A stretch of 64,000 nt of DNA from Verrucomicrobiota bacterium (GCA_018970725.1 JAGWVU010000008.1:1-64000), one strand, 5' to 3'; positions 53,133 to 62,509 are shown, counted from the first letter of the stretch. Notes: generated by a model from the letters alone, not told the origin. Program-made: numbers and translations.

Positions 53133-54494
53133 TTAGACCTGCACGGTCGCCGGAACGCGTTCCGGAGTGCGCTCCACCATGCCCGTTTCCATGTGGGCCA
53201 GCAGGGTCCCGGCGACTTCCTTGGCGAGGCGGACGCTGGAGTTCCATGCAGTGATCTTGGGATAGACCTGCGCGGACGTGGCGAGGAAGATCCGGGACTG
53301 GCCATCATGGATCAAGGGTTTCAGTTCCGAGTATCCGAGGGGGTAGGCCGGTTCCACGAACGGTGCCTTGAAAACCTGGACATCGACCACGTCCGAAGGC
53401 TGGAGGTTCAGATCCGGATAGAGCGCCAGAAGTTGTCCTTTCCAGCGGGCCGCGATCCTTTCGGAATCTTCCTGGAACAAGGCGCTGGAGCGGTCGCAAT
53501 ATTTCATGACATACGCCACGTGGTGCCCACCGTAATGACTGGTTTCCACCAACTCGGTCATTTCCACGATTCCATCAAACTCGGTGCCGGAATCCACCAC
53601 CGGCGCCCAGTAGAAATTGTCGAGCGGGCGACGCAGGAAAAACATCGCGTTGACCACGCCTTGATAGGGAACATCCGGCGACTTGATGCGTTGGGCCAAC
53701 GGAGTGTCCCCGAGGCAGTGGCGCAAGACCGGCAGGGGGAGGGTGGAGACGCACCAGTCCGCTTCGATGCGGGTGGACCCGGCATCGATCTGAAGCGTCC
53801 GGCCGGTCTCATGAATCCGGTCGACCCGCGTCTCGAGCCTCAGGTCCACCTTGCGGTTCCGCAAGTCGTCGACCAAGGTGTCGAGGAAGAGCTTCAGCCC
53901 TCCCCGCAGATACCCTCTGGAAACCGTGTTTTTCTCGCGGCCGAGGCGCTCCCAAATATACAAGGCCGGCATGTCCCCCGCCGCGGGGCCGAACTTGCTG
54001 GTGAAGAGGGGGCGGAGAATCTTTTGCCATACCGCCCGGCCGTAACAGGAGACGAGCCAATCCTCGATCCGGGTCCGGTCCAGATCTTTCCCGAGACCGA
54101 GGCGCCGCAGGAGCAGGCTGATCACGCCGAAACGGATGCGCTCGGGAAAGGTCAACGGATTGAAGCGAAGCAGGTCCATCGGCCCGTTGAAGGCGTAACG
54201 CCGCCCTCCCACCACAAACCCCATGCGGGTCGGTTTCCAGTAGAGGGAATCGCCCAAGCCAAGGTCCCGGATCAGTTCCAGAAGATCGGCGTCCGAAGGC
54301 ATCTGGCAGTGGTAAAACTGGTCGAGCGCATGACCGCGCCAGTTGAACCAGGTGCCGAGACCACCCCATCGATCCCCGGATTCCAGCACGGTCACGGAAT
54401 GTCCCTTGCGGGCCAGTTCGCGCGCGGCCGTGAGACCGGCGATGCCGCCACCGAGGACGACCACCTTTTGGGAGGATGATTCAGCAGGAGGCAT
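53133..54494 (-). CDS. FAD-dependent amine-oxidase/UGM-like oxidoreductase
   Basis: This 453-residue flavoprotein begins with the Rossmann loop VVVLGGGIAGLTAARELARK and the ESGDRWGGLGTWF segment. It resembles protoporphyrinogen-oxidase-like and UDP-galactopyranose-mutase-like NAD(P)/FAD enzymes found in polysaccharide clusters. The C-terminal FAD motif (QSRIFLATSAQVYPKITAWN) is intact. It is the last gene of the wecB operon and overlaps the GT2 gene by 14 bp, so it probably modifies a sugar or lipid carrier of the same glycan. Confidence 0.82.
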   Translation of the reverse strand: MPPAESSSQKVVVLGGGIAGLTAARELARKGHSVTVLESGDRWGGLGTWFNWRGHALDQFYHCQMPSDADLLELIRDLGLGDSLYWKPTRMGFVVGGRRYAFNGPMDLLRFNPLTFPERIRFGVISLLLRRLGLGKDLDRTRIEDWLVSCYGRAVWQKILRPLFTSKFGPAAGDMPALYIWERLGREKNTVSRGYLRGGLKLFLDTLVDDLRNRKVDLRLETRVDRIHETGRTLQIDAGSTRIEADWCVSTLPLPVLRHCLGDTPLAQRIKSPDVPYQGVVNAMFFLRRPLDNFYWAPVVDSGTEFDGIVEMTELVETSHYGGHHVAYVMKYCDRSSALFQEDSERIAARWKGQLLALYPDLNLQPSDVVDVQVFKAPFVEPAYPLGYSELKPLIHDGQSRIFLATSAQVYPKITAWNSSVRLAKEVAGTLLAHMETGMVERTPERVPATVQV

Positions 54495-55275
54495 AACGAA
54501 CTTCGCGGGGGATGGGGGTCACGGCGTTGCGGATCGCCAGTTGCATGTATTGGCGCAGGGTGCGCATCAGTTTCAGTTTGCTGACGCTCAATTTGCGGTC
54601 GTAGCGGAGCACCATGGGCACTTCGGAGAGCACCGGTCCCCAGTAACGCAGCTTGAGGAGGAGTTCCACCATGCAGGCGAAGCCGTCTTCCTCGATCAAC
54701 CGGTTGCCCCAGTGGCGGACGGCGCTCTGCACGAGGGAACCGCGATACATGCGGTAACCGCTGGTGAAATCACCGATGGATTCCAAGGGAAAAATCGTCC
54801 GGAAGACCACCGCGGCCCCGCGGCTGAGCAGCCGGCGGAAGGGCGGGGCGGTGCGGTCGCAACCTCCTTTGACAAAGCGCGAGGCGATGGCCACATCGGC
54901 CCCCTGGGCAAGGCGTTCCGCCATGACCGGGATGAGGTTCACGTCATGGGTATCGTCCGCGTCCATGGCCACGATGACATCCCCGGGTTCCAGGTTGGCG
55001 ACCGTGCGCTGCAATCCGGTGAGCATGGCTTGTCCCAGGCCCATGTTGCGTTCGTGGTTGTGCAAGGTCACCGCGAGGCTTCCGTAGGGGCGGGTGGCCG
55101 CTTCCGCCGTGCCATCAGCGGAGCCGTCGTTGACCACGAGGACGCTGAGTTGCAGTTCCGGGCGGGCGGCATCGAGTTCCGCAAAGCGGCCGAGAAGCCC
55201 GGGAAGGGAGTCGGCCTCGTTGTAGGCGGGAAGAATGACGTGGACACGTCCTGTCAGGCTGGATGGAGGATTCAT
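54481..55275 (-). CDS. GT2 glycosyltransferase, DPM1-like
   Basis: This 264-residue family 2 transferase has VILPAYNEADSLPGLLGRF, LVVNDGSADGTAEAA, NMGLGQAMLTGL and AMDADDTHD (the DxD metal motif), followed by a polyprenyl-phosphate-type acceptor region (SGYRMYRGSLVQ). Like dolichol-phosphate mannosyltransferases it should load a sugar onto a polyprenyl phosphate, which would feed the GtrA/GT39 pair. Its start overlaps the deacetylase stop (ATGA). Confidence 0.9.
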   Translation of the reverse strand: MNPPSSLTGRVHVILPAYNEADSLPGLLGRFAELDAARPELQLSVLVVNDGSADGTAEAATRPYGSLAVTLHNHERNMGLGQAMLTGLQRTVANLEPGDVIVAMDADDTHDVNLIPVMAERLAQGADVAIASRFVKGGCDRTAPPFRRLLSRGAAVVFRTIFPLESIGDFTSGYRMYRGSLVQSAVRHWGNRLIEEDGFACMVELLLKLRYWGPVLSEVPMVLRYDRKLSVSKLKLMRTLRQYMQLAIRNAVTPIPREVRYASC

Positions 55276-56297
55276 AGGGATGGATTGGCTGTGTTGGTTT
55301 GAAAGAGAGGGGAAGAGGCCGTCGCATCCGCCCCGGAGCCGGGAAGCGGAAGGGAACGAAGCGCGGCCCCTTGAAGCGAGGCGGCCAGGGATCCGAGGGG
55401 GACGACCTCGAAGGATTGGGTCAGGCGGGCAAGGTAATCGCGCGTCCGCTTCTCCTTGGTGGCTCCGCTCGCGGTCATCCCGGGGAAATATTTCAGTTCC
55501 GGCACGTCCTCCCCTCCGAGGAAATCGGTGGGGTGCAGAAGGAAGGAAGGCGGGACCCCGGCTCCCCTGCACAGCGTCAGGGCGCTGGTCAGATAGGCCC
55601 GGGCCGCGGGCTCGGAGAACGTGGCCAGGTAGTGCAGATAACTCGCATGGAACGGAGCCCGCACCCCGGGAACGGTGGTGACCGGAATTTCAAGAAGGCG
55701 GGAGCCGTCACCCAAGGCCCACCGGAAGGGACGGTTCGGGCGGAATCCGTTGGCGAGACCACCGAAAAGGTCCGAGCGCTCCTGACGCTCCTGCCGGGAG
55801 AGCTTTGACGTGGCGAAAAAGTAGAGGCGGGCTAAAGGGCCAAGAAACGTCGGGAAAATGGTGGCGTCATACGCGTAACCCCGCGCCGCCAGGGTCTCGA
55901 CCAACGCCGTACTGAAGCTGAAGGAAGGTCCTCGCCAACCCGTTGGACGCACCCCGGTCGCCGTCAGGATGGCGTTCTCCGCCATTTCGATTTCCCGAAT
56001 GGTTTCCGAGCGGTCGAGGGAGGGAAAATGCGGCACGTGCCAGTGCGAGTGGCTGGCGATCTCGTGGCCCGCGTCGGCAATGGCGCGCAACGCCGCCGCG
56101 TTCTTCTCCAGCGCGGCATCTTTGCCCACGAGGAAAAAGGTGATCCGCAGATTCATGCTTCCCAGCAGGGGCAGAATCCGTTCCGTGGCCCGGTCGAGGA
56201 AACTCGGGAAGGACTCCCATCCCGGATCCCCGTGGGTCTTGAGATAGGACCAGAGGTTATCCAGATCGAGCGACAGGGTGGCGGGCGGGCGGTTCAT
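55272..56297 (-). CDS. Polysaccharide deacetylase (NodB-type)
   Basis: This 341-residue protein belongs to the CE4 NodB-homology family. LSLDLDNLW carries the catalytic Asp/metal Asp near 9-13, HEIASHSHWHVPHF the two metal His near 78-91, and WRGPSFSFSTALVETLAARG the RxPxF-type Arg motif. No signal peptide, so it acts in the cytoplasm, perhaps on a lipid-linked intermediate made after WecB. The GT2 gene follows with an ATGA overlap. Confidence 0.87.
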   Translation of the reverse strand: MNRPPATLSLDLDNLWSYLKTHGDPGWESFPSFLDRATERILPLLGSMNLRITFFLVGKDAALEKNAAALRAIADAGHEIASHSHWHVPHFPSLDRSETIREIEMAENAILTATGVRPTGWRGPSFSFSTALVETLAARGYAYDATIFPTFLGPLARLYFFATSKLSRQERQERSDLFGGLANGFRPNRPFRWALGDGSRLLEIPVTTVPGVRAPFHASYLHYLATFSEPAARAYLTSALTLCRGAGVPPSFLLHPTDFLGGEDVPELKYFPGMTASGATKEKRTRDYLARLTQSFEVVPLGSLAASLQGAALRSLPLPGSGADATASSPLFQTNTANPSL

Positions 56298-56324
56298 GAG
56301 AGCGCTTGGGCAGGAAACCGGGAT

Positions 56325-57488
56325 TCAGACTCCTTTCGTGGTCCGGGTGGCGAGGGCGGAGGCCACGATATCGATGATCCGGACCGCGCTCCGGCCATCG
56401 CCAAAGGGATTCGCCACCGGGGCTCCCGCGGCCCCCGAGGCCAGCGTCTCCAGATGGGCGGCCAGTACTTTCGGGTCTTCTCCAATGAGTCGGGCCGCCC
56501 CGCAATCGATCGATTCCGGGCGCTCGGTGTTCTCCCGGATGATGAGCAACGGCACGCCGAGCGTCGGAGCCTCTTCCTGGATGCCGCCGGAATCGCTGAC
56601 AATGAGCCAGGCCCGCGACAGGAGTTTCATGAAGGCCGGGTAGGGCATCGGCTCCAGCAGGTGAATCCGCTCCCTGCCCTCCAGATGCCGGGCGGCCAGC
56701 TCGCGGACGTTCGGGTTGGGGTGGACCGGGAAGATCAGGCTGACGTCCGGACGCTGCTCCACGAAGTTCCGCAACACCTTGAAATAGCCTTCCAGATTCG
56801 AGGCAAAATTCTCCCGGCGATGCGCCGTCAGCACAATCCGGCGGGTGCCTTCCGTTGCCCGGAGGATCGGGTGATCGACTTCCTCCGTCTCGGTCAACAC
56901 CTGTTGCAGGGCGTCGACAATCGGATTTCCAGTCACAAAAATGGAACCCTCCGCCACCCCTTCCGCCAGCAACGCCTTCCGATTCCGCTCCGTGGCCGCG
57001 AAGTGGACCGTGGCCAACCGGCTGATGAGGCGGCGGTTCATTTCCTCGGGAAAAGGGGAGCGGGGATCGCCCGAGCGGAGCCCGGCCTCAATGTGGCCCA
57101 CCGGAATGTCCCGTTGGAACGCGGCCATCGCACCGGCCAGCGCACTCGTCGTGTCGCCTTGGACCAAAAGGAAATCCGGCCTCTCCTTCTCCAGAATGCC
57201 GTCCAACCCCGCCAGCACGCGCGACGCGAGCAGGTTGAGCGATTGCCCGGGCCGCATCACCTGTAGGTCATGATGCAACTCCAGTCCGAAGCCCGCCAGA
57301 AACGGAAGGGCGAGGTCGGTGTGCTGCGAGGTGCAGATGTTGAGCGGAGCCAAATCATCCCGCCGCCGCAACTCCTGGATGACCGGAGCGAACTTGATGA
57401 TCTCGGGACGGGTCCCAAAAACACAGGCGACGCGAAAGCGTTCTGAGACTGGCGTGGCGGCTGGATTGGTGGACTGAAGATGCTGCAC
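56325..57488 (-). CDS. wecB: UDP-N-acetylglucosamine 2-epimerase
   Basis: This 387-residue non-hydrolysing enzyme interconverts UDP-GlcNAc and UDP-ManNAc for surface glycans. FGTRPEIIKFAPVIQELRRR near 25-44, QGDTTSALAGAMAAF, HIEAGLRSGD, PFPEEMNRRLIS, LTAHRRENF, SDSGGIQEEAPTLGVPLL and RENTERPESI are all canonical. GTG 57488 gives a normal family start; the frame is open to 57734 but that part is AT-rich and not conserved-looking. First gene of the four-gene operon. Confidence 0.95.
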   Translation of the reverse strand: MQHLQSTNPAATPVSERFRVACVFGTRPEIIKFAPVIQELRRRDDLAPLNICTSQHTDLALPFLAGFGLELHHDLQVMRPGQSLNLLASRVLAGLDGILEKERPDFLLVQGDTTSALAGAMAAFQRDIPVGHIEAGLRSGDPRSPFPEEMNRRLISRLATVHFAATERNRKALLAEGVAEGSIFVTGNPIVDALQQVLTETEEVDHPILRATEGTRRIVLTAHRRENFASNLEGYFKVLRNFVEQRPDVSLIFPVHPNPNVRELAARHLEGRERIHLLEPMPYPAFMKLLSRAWLIVSDSGGIQEEAPTLGVPLLIIRENTERPESIDCGAARLIGEDPKVLAAHLETLASGAAGAPVANPFGDGRSAVRIIDIVASALATRTTKGV

Positions 57489-57666
57489 GCGGCAAGTATT
57501 TAATTTATGGAAATTCTCGCAACATCTTTTTGCAAAAACTATAATTTCATAAATCAGCAGCCCGCGGCTCTTCCCTGGGAGGTTGCCTGTTCCGCCGCCC
57601 CGGGCGGGCACTGGTCGGGAGGCGCAGGGGATGGCATCTCCCTGGAGCGGTGGTCCTTGAAAGGAT

Positions 57667-58425
57667 TTGGAACCGGGTTTACTCTTTTCCATAGCCTCCG
57701 CGTTTCTCACCGCCCAGTGGTCCTCCCTCCTCATGATGAACTACCGGGTGGATCCCGGCAGGGTTGCTCCCTTTGTGCCCATGGGTTGCGAGGTGGACTT
57801 CCATCAAGAGGAAACCTACGTGAGTGTGGTGGGGTTCCTCTTCCAGAACACCCGCCTGAAGGGATTTCCGGTCCCTTGGCACCAGAACTTCGAGGAGGTG
57901 AACCTCCGGTATTACATCCGGCGGAAAGACGATCCGGAGCGGAGGGCGGTGGGATTCATCCAGGAGATCGTGCCCCGTTGGGCCGTCGCCGCGGTGGCCC
58001 GGCTGGTTTATCAGGAAAACTACGTGGCTCTCCCGATGCGGCATCAGCTGGATTTGCCGGAAGGACGCCTCTCTCCGGGATCCGGAGTGGCCTACGGATG
58101 GAAAAAGGGGGGGCGTTGGCACGAGATGTCCGCCCGGATTTCAGGCCCCCTCATCCCGCTGGCGCCCGGTTCGCATCCGGAGTTCATCGCGGAGCACTAC
58201 TGGGGCTACGTCTCGCGGCGGGATGGAAGCACCACCGAGTATCAGGTGGAGCATCCTCCTTGGAAGATCTGGCCGGTGGAGGAGGCCCGTCTGGACATGG
58301 ACGTCCGGACCGTCTACGGGGAGGAGTGGGCGGAGGTCTTCGCCCAACCGCCGGTGTCCGCCTTCGTGGCGCAAGGGTCCAAGGTGACGGTCTACGAAGG
58401 CAGGCGCCTGAAGCCCCTGCCGTAG
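57667..58425 (+). CDS. DUF2071 (YqjF-like) protein
   Basis: This 252-residue protein has LLMMNYRVDPGRVAPFVPMG near 22-41 and YVSVVGFLFQNTRLKGFPVP, which mark the DUF2071/YqjF family with an acetoacetate-decarboxylase-like fold. The molecular function is unknown. The start is TTG 57667. It is a lone gene between the wecB operon and an integrase remnant. Confidence 0.85.
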   Translation: MEPGLLFSIASAFLTAQWSSLLMMNYRVDPGRVAPFVPMGCEVDFHQEETYVSVVGFLFQNTRLKGFPVPWHQNFEEVNLRYYIRRKDDPERRAVGFIQEIVPRWAVAAVARLVYQENYVALPMRHQLDLPEGRLSPGSGVAYGWKKGGRWHEMSARISGPLIPLAPGSHPEFIAEHYWGYVSRRDGSTTEYQVEHPPWKIWPVEEARLDMDVRTVYGEEWAEVFAQPPVSAFVAQGSKVTVYEGRRLKPLP

Positions 58426-58564
58426 ATCGAGGATCACGTGGCCCCGCCGCCCGCTTTTTCCTTCCGGATCCCGGACCCGTGAGCCGGTCGTGGAAGGGGC
58501 AAAGAGAACCATCATCCCGCTTTACTGAGTCCTTAGTCCGGGTCGGGTCGATCCATGAGCCCTG

Positions 58565-59317
58565 CTAGCAAGTCTGGGTGAAGCGGCATGGCCACGCCAG
58601 CAGAATCGCACCTTGCCAGTCTTCCGGCGCGGCCTCGATAAGGCGAGCAACGTCCTCCGGTGCAAACACGGCGCGGACGGTCTCATTCTCCCTCAACGTT
58701 TCAAGCACCTCGGCGACGTTCGCCAACAGGATCCCCTTCCGGCGTGCGGTGGCTAGGGCCGTTCGCACCGTCTTTACGGCGTCGTTACACGTGGCGGCGC
58801 TTCTTCCTCCGGCACGCAGTCCATCGCGCCATCGGCGAAGGTCATCGGCCGTCAGGGTCAAGAGGTCACCGTCCAACTTTTCCGGCGGGAGGTCTTCCAG
58901 GAGTTGCCCGATTACTCCTCTGTAGCGGAGGAATGTCGCGCGGGAAAAGCCCCGGGTTGCGCCCTTGCCTCCCGGCTTTGCCACTTCTGGCCGCTTGGAG
59001 TCCAGCCACTCGGCGAACCACCCCCTCACGGTGTAGCGCTTGAACTCCCCAGATCCGGCGGCCTCGATCATTCGACCGAGCAATTCACGCCCGACGGCGA
59101 CGGTCAGCTTGCCCGCTTCGGCGATTTTCGCGGCTTCGGACAGAATGGCGTAGACTTTGCGGGCGTTCGCGGTCCCCGCCCCGGCTTCGCCCATGGCGGC
59201 TTCGACAATGGCCACGGCTGCCTTATGGGCTTCCGTCTTCGTCTCCTGCTTGGTGCTTCGGGTCCGCTGGGTGAACTTACCGGGCTTCTGCGGGTCAGGC
59301 GTTCGAAACGACACCAA
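58565..59317 (-). pseudogene. Truncated tyrosine integrase (no catalytic domain)
   Basis: This 250-residue frame matches the N-terminal and SAM-like core-binding part of a phage-type tyrosine recombinase: a basic N-domain, TVRGWFAEWLDSKRPEVAKP, TFLRYRGVIGQLLEDLPPEK and LTADDLRRWRDGL. It stops at AILLAWPCRFTQTC, exactly where the catalytic domain with the R-HxxR-Y residues should begin. It cannot recombine DNA. Its 5' end faces tRNA-Gly 174 bp away, a classic integration site, so it is probably the remnant of an island or prophage. Confidence 0.7.
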
Positions 59318-59491
59318 CTAACTGCGCGAATTCTTGCGACGGTGTAGACTGAAAGCGGTTGCCATCGGATGCGAGGAAATTCCTACAACATTCCAAGAAA
59401 GCCCAACAGAATCCAGCGGTGTTCAAACTTCGCCCTTAATCCTCTATTCATCGGGCTTTTACGCCTCGAAATTAGGCTTTCTGAACAGCTC

Positions 59492-59562
59492 TACGGGCGG
59501 AGGGAATCGAACCCTCGACTCAAGCTTGGGAAGCTCACGTTTTACCATTAAACCACGCCCGC
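59492..59562 (-). tRNA. tRNA-Gly(CCC)
   Basis: A 71-nt cloverleaf with anticodon loop TTCCCAA (CCC), D-arm GTTTAATGGTAAAAC and T-arm GAGGG-TTCGATT-CCCTC. The acceptor is GCGGGCG/CGCCCGT, so position 1-72 is a G-U wobble in place of the usual G-C. CCA is not encoded. The 3' end may have been rewritten by the neighbouring integration event. Confidence 0.93.
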
Positions 59563-59643
59563 GGAAGAAACCGGAGGGCATCGTAGGCTTTGGGGGCGGG
59601 CTTGGCAAGTGCAAAGACTTGGAGCCGTTTTCCCGGGGGCGGG

Positions 59644-60702
59644 TCAGCTGCCGACGGCTTGGAGCTGGGGTGGTTCCTCGGTGTTGAGGGAGCGGTAGTC
59701 TTCCATGGTGTAGGCTTCCTCGTCGATGAGGCAGCGGGAGATCCATTGGTAGAGTTCGGCGAACTCCTCGTTGTCCGAGCGGTAACGGTTCACGAGATCC
59801 CAATCGAGTTGTCCGCGATCCCGCGGCAGGCTGATGCGGCGGATGGAGAACAGGGATTGGAGCGATTCAAACTCGCGGGCCGACATGTTTTCGATGGCGG
59901 CGGCTTCGGGGAGGTCGTCGAGTTTCTGGGAGGAGAGACCGAGGGTGGTGACGCCGATGCCGAAGATGTCGGAGAGTTTGCGGACTTCGGTAACGAGTTG
60001 TTCGTCGGCCATTTCGGCGGCGATGACCAGTTCGGCGGAGTTGGACCAGAGGGCGGAGCTGAGGGCCTTGAAGAGGTGTTCCCTGACGACGCCGTAATGG
60101 GTTTCCAGCTTGAGGGTGATGGCGGAGATGCGGAAGGCGGAGCCGCCCATGCGGCGGCGGACTTCGATGCTTTTGGGATCGAGGTGCATGCCGTCGTCGT
60201 AAGCCTCGCCGATGAGCCATTCGACCGTGGCGAGGTCAGGGTAACGCCACTGGTTTTCGAGGGGGGCGCCGTGGGAGAAGGAGCGCTCGAAGGAGAAGGG
60301 GAATTTGTGGGCGAGGAGCTGGTAGCGGGCGACGATGACGCGGAATTTGTTGGCTCGGGTGAGCACGACATCGACTTCATCACCGCCGTAGGGATCTCCG
60401 AAGAGCGAGCCAGGACCGGAGTAGTTGAAAAAGTTCCGGGCACTCTCGAGAGAGTGGATGGTGGTGCTGCGGAGGTAGTAACCCTGTCCTTGTTCCACCT
60501 TGGCGATCGGTGAGGAGGGATCGCACGACATGATGGAGAAGTGGTAGCGCAGGGTGGCGTCGGAGTAATTGGAGTGAAGACTGTACTTCACGAGTTGGAT
60601 CAACTCGGTTCCCTTGATCGCATCCGCCGGATTCTTTGGCAGAATGCCGGGGAGGATTTTTTTGAGCTGTTCTCTGAGATTTAATCCTGAGGCCACGGAC
60701 AA
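59644..60702 (-). CDS. HrgA/COG2958-like HTH-nuclease-like protein
   Basis: This 352-residue protein has an N-terminal winged-helix region (about 1-100; IQLVKYSLHSNYSDATLRYH). A C-terminal part follows that resembles HrgA/COG2958 proteins: WRYPDLATVEWL, then AITLKLETHYGVVREHLFKA, LSSALWSNSAELVIAAEM and LSDIFGIGVTTL. These relatives are tied to restriction loci, and the fold is thought to be PD-(D/E)xK-like; here the E-x-K is degenerate (TLKLE). It may be a defence-related regulator or nuclease. Start TTG 60702. It lies beside tRNA-Gly and the integrase remnant. Confidence 0.55.
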   Translation of the reverse strand: MSVASGLNLREQLKKILPGILPKNPADAIKGTELIQLVKYSLHSNYSDATLRYHFSIMSCDPSSPIAKVEQGQGYYLRSTTIHSLESARNFFNYSGPGSLFGDPYGGDEVDVVLTRANKFRVIVARYQLLAHKFPFSFERSFSHGAPLENQWRYPDLATVEWLIGEAYDDGMHLDPKSIEVRRRMGGSAFRISAITLKLETHYGVVREHLFKALSSALWSNSAELVIAAEMADEQLVTEVRKLSDIFGIGVTTLGLSSQKLDDLPEAAAIENMSAREFESLQSLFSIRRISLPRDRGQLDWDLVNRYRSDNEEFAELYQWISRCLIDEEAYTMEDYRSLNTEEPPQLQAVGS

Positions 60703-60809
60703 CTTGAAGAACAGGGAATGGTCAGGGTCAAGGTGATTCTTGTCTTGCTAGAGTCAGCCCCTACGATTTTGTACGGAATCCGCAGGTGGGGGAGGGCGAT
60801 GGGCGGGGA

Positions 60810-61988
60810 TTAAAAAAAGGCCCGCTCGACCATCCACCAAATTCCGAGGGCGGCGATGAGGAGGGAGCCCGGGATGACGACGAAGCGGCGGTAACGGGCT
60901 TCGTCCCGGATCCAGACGGTGAGGAGGAAGGCGGCGGCGATGACCGAGAGTTGCCCGAACTCGACGCCGAGGTTGAAGCCGAGCAGGCCGGTGACGAGGG
61001 AGGCCTGGTTGAGACCGAGACCGGCGAGGGCACCGGCGAAGCCGAGGCCATGAATCAAGCCGAAGACGAAGACGACGAGGAGACGCCAGTGGTTGTAGGC
61101 GGGTTGGAAGACATTCTCGAGGGCGACCACGGCGATGCTGCCGGCGATGACGGGTTCGACGATGGAAGCCGGGGCTTCGACGAGGCCGAGGGTGGCGAGT
61201 CCGAGGGTGAGGGTGTGGGCGACGGTGAACGTGCTCACCTGCCAGACGAGAGGTTTCCAGCGACGGCTCAGCAAAAAGACGCCGAGAACGAAGAGGACGT
61301 GATCCGGGCCGTCCGGGACCACGTGGAGGAAGCCCTGGCGGAGCAGGTTGATGAAGGTGGCCCCGGCTCCTCCGGTGACGCCGACGGCTCCGGGTTGCGG
61401 TGCGGTGGGGGCGGCGGCGGTCAGTCCGGTCAGGTCCAGGAGGTAGCTGGTCTCGTTCGGAAACAAGACGTGGATGCGTTCGACCGGGCGGCCCCGCAGG
61501 TGGTTGACGACGACGATGCTCAACTTGCCACCGGGCAGGGATTTGACGCGGTATCCCTCGATTCCGGCCGGGACCTTGGTGCGCCATTCTCCGGTGAGCA
61601 TGACGGGGTCCTCGGTTCCCGCCAGCGGTTTCCCGGCGTGTCCGGTGAAGGAGAAGGTGAACTCCGGCTGCACCTTGCCGAGGGGTTCGAAACGGAGTTC
61701 CACGGAGCGGGCAAGCAGGTCGCGCGCCTGGGCGAGGGACGCGTCTTTTTCCGGTTGGGTCATTCTTTGGAGGACCCAATGTTGGAGGAACGGCTCTTTC
61801 TCGGGATCCGCCGCGAAACAGCGGGGATCGACCTCCACGCGGAGGAGGCAACTGCCATCCGCCTCGAAAAATGCTTGGACTGGAATGTCCGGGACGGGAT
61901 GGGCCGAGGCGGTGTGGGGCCCGGCGCAGAGCCAGAGCAGGGCGAGGGTGAACGGGGGAAGAAAGGGGCGCGGGATGTTGAGGGGCAC
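60810..61988 (-). CDS. HupE/UreJ-family membrane protein
   Basis: This 392-residue protein has a signal peptide (ending TASA), an extracytoplasmic N-domain of about 190 residues beginning HPVPDIPVQAF, and a C-terminal membrane domain of six to seven helices with the family markers FLHVVPDGPDHVLFVLGVFL, TFTVAHTLTLGLA, VVALENVF and FGLIHGLGFAGALAGLGL. His-rich helices suggest nickel or another metal ion, as in HupE/UreJ. Start GTG 61988. No urease or hydrogenase gene is nearby, so the metal is unknown. Confidence 0.9.
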   Translation of the reverse strand: MPLNIPRPFLPPFTLALLWLCAGPHTASAHPVPDIPVQAFFEADGSCLLRVEVDPRCFAADPEKEPFLQHWVLQRMTQPEKDASLAQARDLLARSVELRFEPLGKVQPEFTFSFTGHAGKPLAGTEDPVMLTGEWRTKVPAGIEGYRVKSLPGGKLSIVVVNHLRGRPVERIHVLFPNETSYLLDLTGLTAAAPTAPQPGAVGVTGGAGATFINLLRQGFLHVVPDGPDHVLFVLGVFLLSRRWKPLVWQVSTFTVAHTLTLGLATLGLVEAPASIVEPVIAGSIAVVALENVFQPAYNHWRLLVVFVFGLIHGLGFAGALAGLGLNQASLVTGLLGFNLGVEFGQLSVIAAAFLLTVWIRDEARYRRFVVIPGSLLIAALGIWWMVERAFF

Positions 61989-62168
61989 GGGTGGGAGCGT
62001 TGGGGTTGTGATTCCGCTTACACGCGGCAGAGCGGCCCTGCATTACCCAATTTGCGCAAAAAAGGATCTTGCACGCCTGATAGAAGCGCGAATAGTCTGG
62101 CGTGTCGGGGTTGGGAGGCTTTTCAGCCAACCGCTCTCCAAACAAAACGACATTCCATCAAACATCCC

Positions 62169-62450
62169 ATGAAAAAAATCCTCGCGATCTTCGCTTCTCT
62201 CGCCATCGCCGGTGCCGCTCACGCGGGCTGCGGCAAAACCGTTGAAAACAAGGGCAGCCTGAGCAAGTATGACGCCGCCGCCAAGACCATCGTCGTGAAG
62301 GACGGCAGCAAGGAAGCCACCCTCACGCTGACCCCGACCTCCACCGTGTCCGGCAAGGACGGCAAGCCCGTCGCCATCGAGTCCCTCGAAGGCAAGGACG
62401 TCGTGGTCGTCAGCGAGCACAACAAGATCCAGAGCGTCAAGGCTTCCTGA
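62169..62450 (+). CDS. Small exported beta-rich protein
   Basis: This 93-residue protein has a Sec signal (MKKILAIFASLAIAGAAHAG) and a mature part of about 73 residues. The mature part alternates short strands (KYDAAAKTIVVKDGSKEATL, EGKDVVVVSEHNK), compatible with an OB- or DUF1344-like small barrel. A single cysteine follows the cleavage site (GCGK) but no lipobox is present. A strong terminator ends the unit, suggesting abundant monocistronic mRNA. Function unknown. Confidence 0.75.
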   Translation: MKKILAIFASLAIAGAAHAGCGKTVENKGSLSKYDAAAKTIVVKDGSKEATLTLTPTSTVSGKDGKPVAIESLEGKDVVVVSEHNKIQSVKAS

Positions 62451-62479
62451 GCCGCGATCCGCATCTTTGATTCTTTCGG

Positions 62480-62509
62480 CCCGGGGAGGTTTCTCCCCGG
62501 GTTTTTTTT
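62480..62509 (+). terminator. Strong rho-independent terminator
   Basis: CCCGGGGAG (62480-62488) and CTCCCCGGG (62493-62501) form a perfect 9-bp GC-rich stem with a 4-nt loop, followed by eight T (62502-62509). It is the clearest intrinsic terminator in the window and lies 29 bp after the small exported protein's stop. Confidence 0.93.

Noticed and set aside
57489-57734. Upstream extension of wecB
   Set aside because: The family start fits GTG 57488; the extension is AT-rich and overlaps the promoter region.
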